Source of the DNA: an uncultured Xanthobacteraceae bacterium
Lineage (GTDB): Bacteria > Pseudomonadota > Alphaproteobacteria > Rhizobiales > Xanthobacteraceae
Reading direction: 5' to 3'
Length of the DNA: 14,862 nt
NCBI GenBank assembly: GCA_955652195.1
Contig: CATPBC010000062.1
Coordinates: forward strand, 1 to 14,862
The number at the start of each line of letters is the position of its first letter. Positions within the stretch are counted from its first letter, which is position 1. A program made the translations under genes and the position numbers. Shown here piece after piece: positions 1 through 6,651 of this stretch. Below the pieces are notes generated by a model. The model had not been told where the DNA came from. It saw only the letters and a program-made list of their open reading frames with translations, and made no database searches.

Positions 1-351
1 ATTCACGTCACAAACTGGGAACGCTCGAACGCGTTCTACACGACAGTCCTGGGCGCCGAACTGGTCGCCCGACCGACCGGCTACGCGTATCGCTTCGGTG
101 ATAAGCAGCTCAACGTACATGGACCGGGGGTGAAGCCGGCAGAGGTGGCGCGGGTTCCCGTTGCGCCCGGCAATAGCGATTTGTGCTTCGAATGGATCGG
201 GCCGATCGCGGACGCCATTGCGCATCTGCGGCGCTGCGGCATAGCGATCGAAAACGGGCCGATGCAGCGCTTCGGCGCCAAAGGCGCGGGTAACAGTGTT
301 TATTTTCGCGACCCGGACGGCTCGTTGATGGAATTCATGTCGTACGCGTAA
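1..351 (+). CDS. VOC-family (GLOD5-like glyoxalase/dioxygenase superfamily) protein, 5' truncated
   Basis: The gene enters the window already in frame at base 1; 116 residues are visible, ending at TAA 349-351. The sequence opens in the first strand of the VOC fold (IHVTNWERSNAFYTTVLG) and ends with the usual second-half signature VYFRDPDGSLMEF. The spacing of LNVHGPG, NSDLCFEW and the closing Glu matches the small single-chain VOC proteins annotated as GLOD5-like or 'virulence protein'. The visible His2, the His of LNVHGPG and the Glu of LMEF are the likely metal ligands, by family analogy. Family length is near 125-135 residues, so perhaps 5-15 N-terminal residues lie outside the window. 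Substrate and reaction cannot be read from the sequence; members of this superfamily include isomerases, dioxygenases and resistance proteins. The start codon is not visible. The next gene on the same strand starts 39 bp downstream. Confidence 0.85.
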   Translation: MHVTNWERSNAFYTTVLGAELVARPTGYAYRFGDKQLNVHGPGVKPAEVARVPVAPGNSDLCFEWIGPIADAIAHLRRCGIAIENGPMQRFGAKGAGNSVYFRDPDGSLMEFMSYA

Positions 352-390
352 GCTTTCGGTGATGTCTGTGCCCAAATTTCAGAGACCGAG

Positions 391-984
391 ATGAGAGAAG
401 CCCCGGGAATGCACGATCCGACCGTTCTGCCGTCCAATCTTCCGGTTCCGGAAGACGACGGCGCAGCGCGGCATCTCACCGGGATGAAACTTCCGGATGT
501 TACGCTGCCGGCCACCACGGGGCCGGCCGTGAACCTCGCGAAACTCATCGGGCTCACCGTCCTTTACGTTTACCCGCGCACTGGCGTTCCCGGCGTCGAT
601 GCGCCGTCCGGCTGGGATGATATCCCCGGCGCCCGCGGCTGCACGCCGCAATCGTGCGGCTTTCGCGATCATTTCAGAGAGCTCAAGGCGCTCGGCGTCG
701 CTCAAGTCTATGGATTGTCAACGCAGGACAGCGCTTATCAGCGCGAAGCGGCGCAGCGGCTTCATCTGCCGTTCCCGCTTTTGTCCGATGCCGATTTGAA
801 ACTGAAAACCGCAATTGGCCTGCCGAGTTTTTTCACATCCGGCATGACTCTGTACAAACGCATGGCGATGGTGCTCGAGGGCGCCGCGATCGTGCGCGTT
901 TTTTATCCGGTATTTCCGCCTGACAAAAACGCCGAAGAAGTCATGGCGTGGCTTCGATCACGCCCTGCGCATCCGCATCGATGA
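391..984 (+). CDS. BCP/AhpC-type peroxiredoxin with extended active-site loop
   Basis: A 197-residue thioredoxin-fold peroxiredoxin, expected to reduce hydroperoxides in the cytoplasm. The core fold starts near residue 31 (GMKLPDVTLPATTGPAVNL). The active-site strand LYVYPRTGVPG is followed by about 14 extra residues (roughly 68-82) before the catalytic segment GCTPQSCGFRD. Cys84 is the probable peroxidatic cysteine and Cys89 the probable resolving one, five residues apart as in atypical 2-Cys BCP enzymes. LSDADLKLKTAIGLP near 132-145 is also typical. The start at 391 is not certain: ATG at 409 (MHDPTV) lies in the same frame, and neither has a strong ribosome binding site. The gene follows the VOC gene by 39 bp and may share its transcript. 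Its last 44 bp overlap the 3' end of the opposing glycosylase gene. The electron donor is unknown. Confidence 0.85.
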   Translation: MREAPGMHDPTVLPSNLPVPEDDGAARHLTGMKLPDVTLPATTGPAVNLAKLIGLTVLYVYPRTGVPGVDAPSGWDDIPGARGCTPQSCGFRDHFRELKALGVAQVYGLSTQDSAYQREAAQRLHLPFPLLSDADLKLKTAIGLPSFFTSGMTLYKRMAMVLEGAAIVRVFYPVFPPDKNAEEVMAWLRSRPAHPHR

Positions 985-1612
985 GTTTGCGCGCCTGGCC
1001 GATCACGTCGCGGAACATCTGCGGCGTCAGCACGCCAGTATTGGTGTTGTAACGCGAGCAGTGATAGCTGTCGAACAGCGTGAGCGCGGGCAGCACATGC
1101 GCCCGCCCATGCGCGAAGGGGAATTGCGATCGCCGTATGCCGCTTGCAAGCACAAAGCTCTCATGCGCAATACGGCCTAAAGCGACCGCGACCCGCAGCT
1201 TGTTCATCTCGGCGATGGCGGCCTTTAGGAAATCGCGACAGGTCGTGATCTCTTGCGGTGTCGGCTTATTGTCCGGCGGGACGCAGCGCACCACGTTGGT
1301 GATACGGCAATCGATCAATTCGAGCCCATCGTCGGCACTGGCCGCGTAATTGCCGCGCGCGAAGCCGAACTCAGCCAGCGTCGCATAGAGCAGATCGCCG
1401 GCATAATCGCCGGTGAACGGCCGGCCGGTGCGATTGGCGCCGCGCAGGCCGGGGGCCAGACCGACGATCAGCAGCCGCGCATCGCTTCGTCCGAAAGAAT
1501 CAACCGGAGCATTGAACCAGTCCGGCTCGCGCTGGCGCCAGGAATCGCGAAAGGCCACGAGCCGCGGGCAACGCGGACAATCGCGGCCGGGCATTCCACT
1601 GCCGCGCGTCAT
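941..1612 (-). CDS. Family-5-type (UDGb-like) [4Fe-4S] uracil-DNA glycosylase
   Basis: A 223-residue base-excision repair enzyme that would remove uracil, and possibly other deaminated bases, from DNA. Four cysteines fit the iron-sulfur cluster of family 4/5 enzymes: Cys12 and Cys15 (CPRC) at the N-terminus, Cys110 (NVVRC) and Cys125 (EITTC). Motif 1 is GLAPGLRGANRTGRPFTGD, residues 51-69. It follows the UDGb pattern, where the catalytic Asp/Asn of other families is replaced and the GANRTGRxFTGD stretch is retained. Motif 2 near 183-194 reads YHCSRYNTNTGV, with Cys185 where many homologues have Pro. The start ATG at 1612-1610 lies 5 bp after the stop of the upstream NYN gene, so the two are likely co-translated. 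The 3' end overlaps the convergent peroxiredoxin gene by 44 bp. Family 5 is preferred to family 4 because of the GANRTGR motif. Confidence 0.88.
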   Translation of the reverse strand: MTRGSGMPGRDCPRCPRLVAFRDSWRQREPDWFNAPVDSFGRSDARLLIVGLAPGLRGANRTGRPFTGDYAGDLLYATLAEFGFARGNYAASADDGLELIDCRITNVVRCVPPDNKPTPQEITTCRDFLKAAIAEMNKLRVAVALGRIAHESFVLASGIRRSQFPFAHGRAHVLPALTLFDSYHCSRYNTNTGVLTPQMFRDVIGQARKLIDADAQGVIEATP

Positions 1613-1617
1613 CGAAG

Positions 1618-2271
1618 CTATTCGTCTTCGAACTCGTCTTCGACTTCGACGCGTTGTGCGGTCGGACTACGCTGCAGAAATTGCGGCGTGTGCCTCGGCT
1701 CACGCGGTTCGCGGGCTTCTCTCGGCTCGCGGATCGGTCGTTCGGTCGGATCGCGGCCGATCTTGGATTGGAGCTCCATGATGTCGACGAACTGATCGGC
1801 CTGGCGGCGCAGCTCATCGGCGACCATCGGCGGCTGCGTCGAAATCGTCGAGACGACCACGACGCGAACGCCGCGGCGCTGCACCGCCTCGACCAGCGAA
1901 CGGAAATCGCCGTCGCCGGAAAATAGCACCATCTGGTCAATGAACGGCGCAAGCTCCATCGCGTCGACGGCAAGCTCGATATCCATATTGCCTTTGACCT
2001 TGCGGCGCCCGGTTTGATCGACGAATTCCTTGGTCGCTTTGGTGACAACGGTATAACCGTTGTAGTCGAGCCAATCGATCAGCGGGCGGATCGAGGAATA
2101 TTCCTGATCTTCGATGACCGCGGTGTAGTAAAACGCGCGCACGAGATAGCCGCGCGATTGAAATTCGCGCAGCAGGCGTTTGTAGTCGATGTCGAAACCG
2201 AGCGACTTTGCTGTCGCGTAAAGATTGGCGCCATCGATGAACAATGCAATTTTTTCGATTTGTGCCGACAT
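1618..2271 (-). CDS. LabA-like NYN-domain protein (DUF88), putative PIN-like nuclease
   Basis: A 217-residue protein with an N-terminal NYN/PIN-like domain (about residues 5-168) and a low-complexity tail. The acidic residues expected for metal-dependent RNase chemistry are present: Asp13 in FIDGANLY, Asp97 and Asp103 in KGNMDIELAVDAM, and Asp120/Asp122 in LFSGDGDFRSLVE. The tail contains a charged repeat built on REP/REA triplets (about 181-193) and ends in an acidic run (EVEDEFEDE). LabA/DUF88 proteins are related to PIN-type RNases, but the cellular substrate in alphaproteobacteria is not established as far as I know. The ATG at 2271-2269 was chosen because the conserved domain begins at once; it has only a weak ribosome binding site. 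The gene is divergent from rpoZ and first in a two-gene unit with the glycosylase, 5 bp apart. Confidence 0.85.
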   Translation of the reverse strand: MSAQIEKIALFIDGANLYATAKSLGFDIDYKRLLREFQSRGYLVRAFYYTAVIEDQEYSSIRPLIDWLDYNGYTVVTKATKEFVDQTGRRKVKGNMDIELAVDAMELAPFIDQMVLFSGDGDFRSLVEAVQRRGVRVVVVSTISTQPPMVADELRRQADQFVDIMELQSKIGRDPTERPIREPREAREPREPRHTPQFLQRSPTAQRVEVEDEFEDE

Positions 2272-2506
2272 GATGTGTCTCGTGACTGTCTCTGGTGATA
2301 AAACCGGCTCGATCGCAAATGGATTCGGCCGCCGGTGCTTAAATCAAGTTTCCCGCCACCGAAAATATTTCACACACGAAATACTGTCGCCATCGTTGGG
2401 CAAAATCCACGGTGGACGTACTGTGGCACGCCGTCGCGGTGCTTCCAATATTGACGACGTGGAACTCCGCGGCAGGTTCCTGGAAAATTCGGTAACAGAG
2501 GAAGCC

Positions 2507-2563
2507 ATGGCCGCCAAGTTAAAAGTTGGCCCGCTAAAAACCATATCCGAAACGTGGCCGTAA
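2507..2563 (+). CDS. Possible 18-residue small ORF with ribosome binding site
   Basis: The ATG at 2507 is preceded by AGAGGAAG at 2497-2504, a good Shine-Dalgarno match although close to the start. It reads MAAKLKVGPLKTISETWP and stops at TAA 2561-2563, directly before the stem at 2566-2630. The same frame stays open back to 2225, but that longer version runs antisense into the labA-like gene and lacks any recognisable domain. No repeated regulatory codons are visible, so a classical attenuation peptide is not indicated. It may be chance. Confidence 0.25.
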   Translation: MAAKLKVGPLKTISETWP

Positions 2564-2630
2564 AAAAGCAAGCCGAAGCGCCGCCACGGCTCGCGTTCCG
2601 GCGCGGCGAACCGGCTGGATGGGCTTGCTT
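2562..2630 (-). terminator. Candidate intrinsic terminator on the minus strand
   Basis: The 9-bp arms AAGCAAGCC (plus strand 2566-2574) and GGCTTGCTT (2622-2630) are perfectly complementary. A second nested stem, CGCCGC (2579-2584) with GCGGCG (2603-2608), lies inside. Read on the minus strand, the structure is followed directly by six T (2567-2562). On the plus strand no T-run follows. It would end a leftward transcript starting inside or upstream of the rpoZ leader, where no leftward gene is known. The long 47-nt interior makes it less typical than a compact terminator. Confidence 0.45.
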
Positions 2631-2665
2631 ACTGACCTTTCGGCGCGGTTCTTAGCGTCCGCCCC

Positions 2666-2694
2666 TTGCGCCGGCGCCCCAGGCAGGATACCTA
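2666..2694 (+). promoter_or_regulatory. Possible sigma-70-type promoter for rpoZ
   Basis: TTGCGC (2666-2671), a 17-bp spacer and TACCTA (2689-2694) form the best -35/-10 pair upstream of rpoZ. It would give a leader of about 85 nt that includes the hairpin at 2737-2766. Both boxes are only partial matches to consensus. Confidence 0.3.
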
Positions 2695-2736
2695 AGCGCC
2701 ACATTACCCAATGATTACAGGTACGAGAGCTTTGCC

Positions 2737-2766
2737 GCCTGCCCCGAACCGGGAGCTGCGGCAGGC
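2737..2766 (+). promoter_or_regulatory. Hairpin in the rpoZ 5' leader
   Basis: GCCTGCC (2737-2743) pairs perfectly with GGCAGGC (2760-2766); an inner CCCG/CGGG can form instead of the loop. The structure ends four bases before the AAGGAG ribosome binding site, so it could affect translation start or RNA stability. It has no T-run and is not a terminator. Confidence 0.35.
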
Positions 2767-2770
2767 CGAC

Positions 2771-2776
2771 AAGGAG
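2771..2776 (+). promoter_or_regulatory. rpoZ ribosome binding site
   Basis: AAGGAG lies 10 bp before the ATG of rpoZ. It is the strongest Shine-Dalgarno match before any gene in the window and fixes the rpoZ start at 2787. Confidence 0.75.
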
Positions 2777-2786
2777 CTAATATCAG

Positions 2787-3200
2787 ATGGCCCGCGTCAC
2801 CGTTGAAGATTGCATCGATAAGGTCGAGAATCGGTTCGATCTCGTTCTGTTGGCGAGTCACCGCGCGCGGTTGATTTCATCCGGCGCGCAGATCGCCGTG
2901 GAGCGCGACAACGACAAGAACCCGGTGGTGTCGCTGCGCGAGATTGCCGAGAAGGCGATTTCGCCCGAGGACCTGCGCGAGGAACTCGTCCATTCATTGC
3001 AGAAATATGTGGAAGTCGACGAGCCCGAGCCGGAGGCGGTTCCGCTCATCGGCGCGCCGGGTACCGGGGTGGACGCCGACGATACCGACGTGACCACGGA
3101 CCGGATGTCCGAAGAGGAGCTCCTCAAGGGCCTCGAAGGCCTTACTCCTCCCGAAAGCCAGCCCGAACCGGACGCGGGCGACGAAGAGGAAGAGGGATAG
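2787..3200 (+). CDS. rpoZ: DNA-directed RNA polymerase omega subunit
   Basis: A 137-residue omega subunit, which helps assemble and stabilise core RNA polymerase by clamping beta'. The conserved N-terminal part is clear: [20 protein letters not shown], then [14 protein letters not shown] and the residues around [11 protein letters not shown]. The conserved domain covers about residues 1-70. The rest, from about 75 on, is an acidic, Pro/Glu-rich tail ending in DAGDEEEEG. It makes the protein longer than the 91 residues of E. coli omega but similar in length to other alphaproteobacterial versions. The start is fixed by AAGGAG 10 bp upstream. It is followed by the (p)ppGpp synthetase/hydrolase gene, as rpoZ and spoT are neighbours in many proteobacteria; omega also forms part of a (p)ppGpp binding site on RNA polymerase in E. 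coli. A weak hairpin with TTTT follows the stop, and a 263-bp gap separates it from rsh. Confidence 0.95.
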   Translation: MARVTVEDCIDKVENRFDLVLLASHRARLISSGAQIAVERDNDKNPVVSLREIAEKAISPEDLREELVHSLQKYVEVDEPEPEAVPLIGAPGTGVDADDTDVTTDRMSEEELLKGLEGLTPPESQPEPDAGDEEEEG

Positions 3201-3214
3201 GCATTCTCGCCTGT

Positions 3215-3232
3215 GGCGGGCCTTCGCCTTTT
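3215..3232 (+). terminator. Weak terminator-like hairpin after rpoZ
   Basis: GGCG (3215-3218), a six-base loop and CGCC (3225-3228) are followed by TTTT (3229-3232). The stem is short, so this may only attenuate read-through into rsh. It starts 14 bp after the rpoZ stop. Confidence 0.3.
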
Positions 3233-3306
3233 CATCCTCTGACGATAATTTAACGAAATCTGTCTTTGTTGTCGGCTGCTGTCGGGGCTTGACCTGGCTC
3301 GCGGCC

Positions 3307-3380
3307 GCCATCGGCGTGTGCCATCGAGATGCCATCGGGGATGCGCCCCGTGGCGTCCTTGTGGCGTCAGGGCCACGCCA
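3307..3380 (+). repeat. Short helically spaced repeats upstream of rsh
   Basis: GCCATCG occurs at 3307, 3320 and 3331 (steps of 13 and 11 bp). It is followed by TGGCGTC at 3351 and 3362 (step of 11 bp) and the inverted form ACGCCA at 3375-3380, which can pair with TGGCGT at 3362-3367. Spacing near one helical turn is what a protein binding array would show, but the units are only seven bases long in GC-rich DNA. Confidence 0.3.
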
Positions 3381-3387
3381 TGATATC
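3359..3387 (+). promoter_or_regulatory. Possible promoter for rsh
   Basis: TTGTGG (3359-3364) and GATATC (3382-3387) are 17 bp apart; TATCTT two bases further is an alternative -10. The match is modest, and read-through from rpoZ is also possible. A start point near 3395 would leave a short leader before either candidate start codon of rsh. Confidence 0.25.
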
Positions 3388-3463
3388 TTTGTGAGCACTT
3401 TGGCCCCGTTTTGGGCGCAGATGGGTGACCGCGGGGTCGCCTAAGAACGTCTGGGAATTTGTT

Positions 3464-5815
3464 ATGCCGCGCATGCCGATCGACCTGCCGCGGATGCAGA
3501 ACCAGCCCCGTACCCGGGCGCCGGTGGCGCACAGCCCCGATTTGGCGCCGGACTTGGCGCGGGACCTGGTGCCGCTCGAACTCGAAAAAGCGCCGGCAAA
3601 GCCGCGCCGGCCGCGGCTGATGCGGCAATATGAACTGATCGACCGTGTCAAACAGTACAATCCGAACGCCAACGAGGAGCTTCTTAACCGCGCCTATGTT
3701 TATGCGATGCGCGCCCATGGCGAACAGAAGCGGGCCTCTGGCGATCCTTATATTTCGCACCCGCTTGAAGTGGCCGCGATCCTTACCGAGCTTAAGCTCG
3801 ACGATGCCACCATCGCGGCGGCGCTACTTCATGACACGATTGAAGATACCGACGCCACCCGCGCGGAGATCGACCGGGTCTTCGGCCATGAGATCGGGCG
3901 TCTGGTCGAAGGACTGACCAAGCTCAAACGCCTCGAACTCGTCTCCAAGGAAGCCAAACAGGCGGAAAACCTGCGCAAGCTTCTCCTGGCGGTGGCCGAT
4001 GACGTTCGCGTGCTGCTCATCAAGCTCGCCGATCGGCTGCACAATATGCGTACGTTGGCGCATCAGCCGCCGGACGCGCGCCGTCGTACCGCCGACGAGA
4101 CGCTTGAAATCTATGCCCCGCTCGCCGGCCGCATGGGTATGCAGCGGATGCGCGAGGAGCTGGAAGATCTCGCATTCCATGAACTCAATCCGCAAGCCTA
4201 TAAGATCCTGAGCGAACGGCTCGAGGCCTTGGCCGCCCGATCGAGCAGCCGGATCGCCGAAATTGAGCAGCAGTTGACAAAGAAGCTTGCTGACCGCGGC
4301 ATCGGCGCAGAAGTGATTGGCCGGCGCAAGCGCGTCTACTCGATCTGGCGCAAGATGGAGCGCAAGGCCGTCGGCTTCGAGCAGTTGTCGGATATTTTGG
4401 GCTTTCGCGTCGTGGTCGGCAATGTTGGCGAATGTTACCAGGCGCTCGGCATCGTTCACACGACTTGGCCAGTCGTGCCGGGCCGCTTTAAGGATTACAT
4501 CTCGACCCCCAAGCAAAACGATTACCGCTCGATTCATTCGACGGTGGTCGGTCCCGGCAAGCAGCGCGTCGAGCTGCAGATCCGCACCCGCGACATGCAA
4601 CAGATCGCCGAATACGGCATTGCCGCGCACGCGCTCTATAAGGATGGCCTGGGCTCGCCCACGGAAAAGCTGTCTCGTGAATCGAGTGCCTATGCCTGGC
4701 TGCGCCGCACCATCGAGTTGCTGGCGGAAGGCTCCAACCCGGAGGAGTTCCTAGAGCACACCAAGCTCGAACTGTTTCATGACCAGGTCTTTTGCTTCAC
4801 GCCAAAAGGAAAGCTGATTGCGCTGCCGCGCGGCGCCACGCCGATCGATTTTGCCTATGCGGTGCATACCGACATCGGCAACATGGCGATTGGCGCCAAG
4901 ATCAATGGCAAGATCGGGCCGCTGAGTTCGGCCCTGCAAAACGGCGACGAAGTGCAGATCTTGACCTCGAAGGCGCAGACCGCGCCGCCGGCGGCCTGGG
5001 AGTCGATTGTCGTTACCGGCAAGGCGCGCGACGCTATCCGCCGTGCGACGCGTGCCGCGGTGCGCCACCAATATTCCGGATTGGGGCGGCGCATCGTGGA
5101 ACGGCTCTGCGAGCGGGCCAAGATTGAATATTCCGACGAAAAGCTCGCCGGCGCTTTGCCGCGGCTTGCCCGCGGCTCGATCGATGACGTGATGTCGGCG
5201 GTTGGCCGCAGCGAGATGAAAGCGTCCGACGTCGTGCGTGCGATGTATCCCGACTACCGCGACGAACGCGTCACCCCGGTCGCGCCGAAGCCGGACAGCG
5301 GCTGGTTTGGCCTGAAATTGGGCAGAGCAGTAAAATTCAAGCTGCCGGCAGAATCCGAAAGCAGCGCAATCCCGATCCGCGGCATCAATACCGGCTTGCC
5401 GGTGCGCTTCGCCCCCAAGGGTGGTGCGGTGCCTGGCGACCGCATCGTCGGCATCCTCACCCCCGGCGAAGGCATCACGATCTATCCGATTCAGTCGGAG
5501 GCTCTCAAGCAGTTCGAGGATCAACCGGAGCGCTGGCTCGACGTGCGCTGGGACGTCGACGACAAGGTGCCGCAGCGGTTTCCGGCGCAGCTTGCGGTGC
5601 AGTCGGTGAACGAGCCCGGGACGCTTGCGCAAATCGCGCAAGTGATTGCCGAGCACGACGGCAATATCGACAATATCCGCATGACCCGCCAATCGCCGGA
5701 CTTCACCGAATTGACCATCGATCTTGAAGTCTACAACCTCAAACACCTGACCTCGATCATCTCGCAATTGCGGGCGAAAAAAGTCGTGGCCGCAGCCGAC
5801 CGGGTGAATGGATAG
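3464..5815 (+). CDS. rsh: Bifunctional (p)ppGpp synthetase/hydrolase, RelA/SpoT homologue
   Basis: A 783-residue enzyme that makes and degrades the alarmone (p)ppGpp and controls the stringent response. Domains in order: a Pro/Arg-rich N-terminal extension (1-53); an HD hydrolase with His99, His123-Asp124 and Glu127-Asp128 (LLHDTIEDT); a synthetase domain containing RKRVYSIW and NDYRSIHS, with RFKD at 341-344; a TGS domain from about 440; and a C-terminal ACT domain from about 708 (NEPGTLAQIAQVIAEHDGNI). The RxKD motif, rather than ExDD, marks a synthetase of the bifunctional Rel type, and the intact HD motif agrees; this appears to be the single long Rsh usual in Rhizobiales. ATG at 3464 is used. 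GTG at 3425 is in frame and would add 13 residues; neither has a strong ribosome binding site. pdxJ follows after 50 bp, so co-transcription is likely. Confidence 0.95.
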   Translation: MPRMPIDLPRMQNQPRTRAPVAHSPDLAPDLARDLVPLELEKAPAKPRRPRLMRQYELIDRVKQYNPNANEELLNRAYVYAMRAHGEQKRASGDPYISHPLEVAAILTELKLDDATIAAALLHDTIEDTDATRAEIDRVFGHEIGRLVEGLTKLKRLELVSKEAKQAENLRKLLLAVADDVRVLLIKLADRLHNMRTLAHQPPDARRRTADETLEIYAPLAGRMGMQRMREELEDLAFHELNPQAYKILSERLEALAARSSSRIAEIEQQLTKKLADRGIGAEVIGRRKRVYSIWRKMERKAVGFEQLSDILGFRVVVGNVGECYQALGIVHTTWPVVPGRFKDYISTPKQNDYRSIHSTVVGPGKQRVELQIRTRDMQQIAEYGIAAHALYKDGLGSPTEKLSRESSAYAWLRRTIELLAEGSNPEEFLEHTKLELFHDQVFCFTPKGKLIALPRGATPIDFAYAVHTDIGNMAIGAKINGKIGPLSSALQNGDEVQILTSKAQTAPPAAWESIVVTGKARDAIRRATRAAVRHQYSGLGRRIVERLCERAKIEYSDEKLAGALPRLARGSIDDVMSAVGRSEMKASDVVRAMYPDYRDERVTPVAPKPDSGWFGLKLGRAVKFKLPAESESSAIPIRGINTGLPVRFAPKGGAVPGDRIVGILTPGEGITIYPIQSEALKQFEDQPERWLDVRWDVDDKVPQRFPAQLAVQSVNEPGTLAQIAQVIAEHDGNIDNIRMTRQSPDFTELTIDLEVYNLKHLTSIISQLRAKKVVAAADRVNG

Positions 5816-5865
5816 TCAGGGGATGCCGCGCTGTGCCAAATCCGTGACTGGACTTTTCGGCTGAT

Positions 5866-6651
5866 ATGGCTGTCCTTCCGATCCGATTGGGCGTGAACAT
5901 CGATCATGTCGCCACCGTGCGCAACGCACGCGGCGGCCGGCATCCCGATCCAGTCAAGGCTGCCGAAATCGCAATCGCCGCCGGCGCCGATGGCATCACC
6001 GCGCATCTGCGCGAAGACCGCCGCCACATCCTCGACGCGGACGTGACCCGGCTGAAAGATCGCATTGGCAAGCCGTTGAACCTCGAAATGGCGGCCACCG
6101 CGGAGATGGTGGAGATTGCGCGCAAGCTCAAGCCGCACGCCGCCTGCATCGTCCCCGAACGCCGGCAGGAGCGGACCACTGAGGGCGGTCTTGATGCCGC
6201 GGGTCAGCGCGAGGCGTTGCGCGCGGTCGTGGGGGAGTTGGCCGATGCCGGCATTCGCGTTTCACTCTTCATCGCCGCCGAGCCGACGCAGATCGAGGCC
6301 GCGGTGAGCATCGGGGCCCCCGTGATCGAGATTCATACCGGAGCATGGTGTGACGCGATCGCGGCAGGGGAGACCGCTGCAGCCACGGCAGAGTTCGATC
6401 GGATTGCGCGCGGCGCCGGGCTCGCCAACCGCGCGGGGTTGGCGGTTCATGCCGGCCACGGTCTCGATTTTGTCACTGCCGAAAAAATCGCGAGCCTTGG
6501 CGAAGTGGTTGAGCTCAATATTGGACACTTTCTTATCGGCGAGGCGATCTTTGCCGGATTGGGCGCGGCGGTGCGTTTAATGCGTTCCGCCATGGACCGG
6601 GGCAGGGCACAGCTCGGTGCTCCAGGCACTGCGCGAAGCAGGATGCGATGA
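5866..6651 (+). CDS. pdxJ: Pyridoxine 5'-phosphate synthase
   Basis: A 261-residue TIM-barrel enzyme that condenses 3-amino-2-oxopropyl phosphate with 1-deoxy-D-xylulose 5-phosphate to pyridoxine 5'-phosphate, the last ring-forming step of the DXP-dependent vitamin B6 pathway. Hallmarks are [17 protein letters not shown] (8-24), HLRED with His47 and Arg49, LNLEMA with Glu74, [13 protein letters not shown] (96-108), EIHTG (155-159), HAGHGL with His198, and ELNIGH near the end. All residues used in catalysis by the E. coli enzyme have counterparts. About 16 residues after the barrel ([17 protein letters not shown] region) form a tail with no clear role. The gene lies 50 bp after rsh and ends in an ATGA overlap with acpS, the classic pdxJ-acpS pair. 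The start has no strong ribosome binding site, but the conserved N-terminus begins at once. Confidence 0.96.
   Translation: MAVLPIRLGVNIDHVATVRNARGGRHPDPVKAAEIAIAAGADGITAHLREDRRHILDADVTRLKDRIGKPLNLEMAATAEMVEIARKLKPHAACIVPERRQERTTEGGLDAAGQREALRAVVGELADAGIRVSLFIAAEPTQIEAAVSIGAPVIEIHTGAWCDAIAAGETAAATAEFDRIARGAGLANRAGLAVHAGHGLDFVTAEKIASLGEVVELNIGHFLIGEAIFAGLGAAVRLMRSAMDRGRAQLGAPGTARSRMR

Larger units (their letters stand above)
2272..2786. other. Gene-poor divergent region between the labA-like gene and rpoZ (515 bp)
   Basis: This is the only stretch over 300 bp without a supported gene. The left part (about 2330-2560) is visibly more AT-rich than the coding DNA around it and must contain the promoter of the leftward unit; a TTGATT box can be read on the minus strand near 2345-2350 but has no convincing -10. 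The centre holds a possible 18-codon ORF (2507-2563). The right part holds a hairpin plus T-run on the minus strand (2562-2630), a possible rpoZ promoter (2666-2694), a leader hairpin (2737-2766) and the rpoZ ribosome binding site. I looked for permuted tmRNA and SRP RNA signatures and found none. Confidence 0.7.

Noticed and set aside
2225..2563. 112-residue open frame on the plus strand upstream of rpoZ
   Set aside because: Its first part is antisense to the start of the labA-like gene, no domain is recognisable, and the only well-placed ribosome binding site is at the internal ATG 2507. Only the short 3' ORF is kept as a weak candidate.
2272..2786. Permuted tmRNA or SRP RNA gene in the gap
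   Set aside because: No T-arm plus tag-peptide pattern (such as Ala-Asn-Asp-Asn ending in Ala-Ala) and no SRP GGAAG/AGCAG core were found on either strand by reading.
3824..4630. Long leftward open frame inside rsh (268 residues)
   Set aside because: It lies fully antisense to highly conserved rsh codons and its composition is a mirror of GC-rich codon usage. It has no domain or ribosome binding site.
4751..5767. 338-residue leftward open frame inside rsh
   Set aside because: Antisense shadow of the TGS-ACT region. The His/Arg/Asp-rich composition is typical of reverse-frame translation in high-GC DNA.
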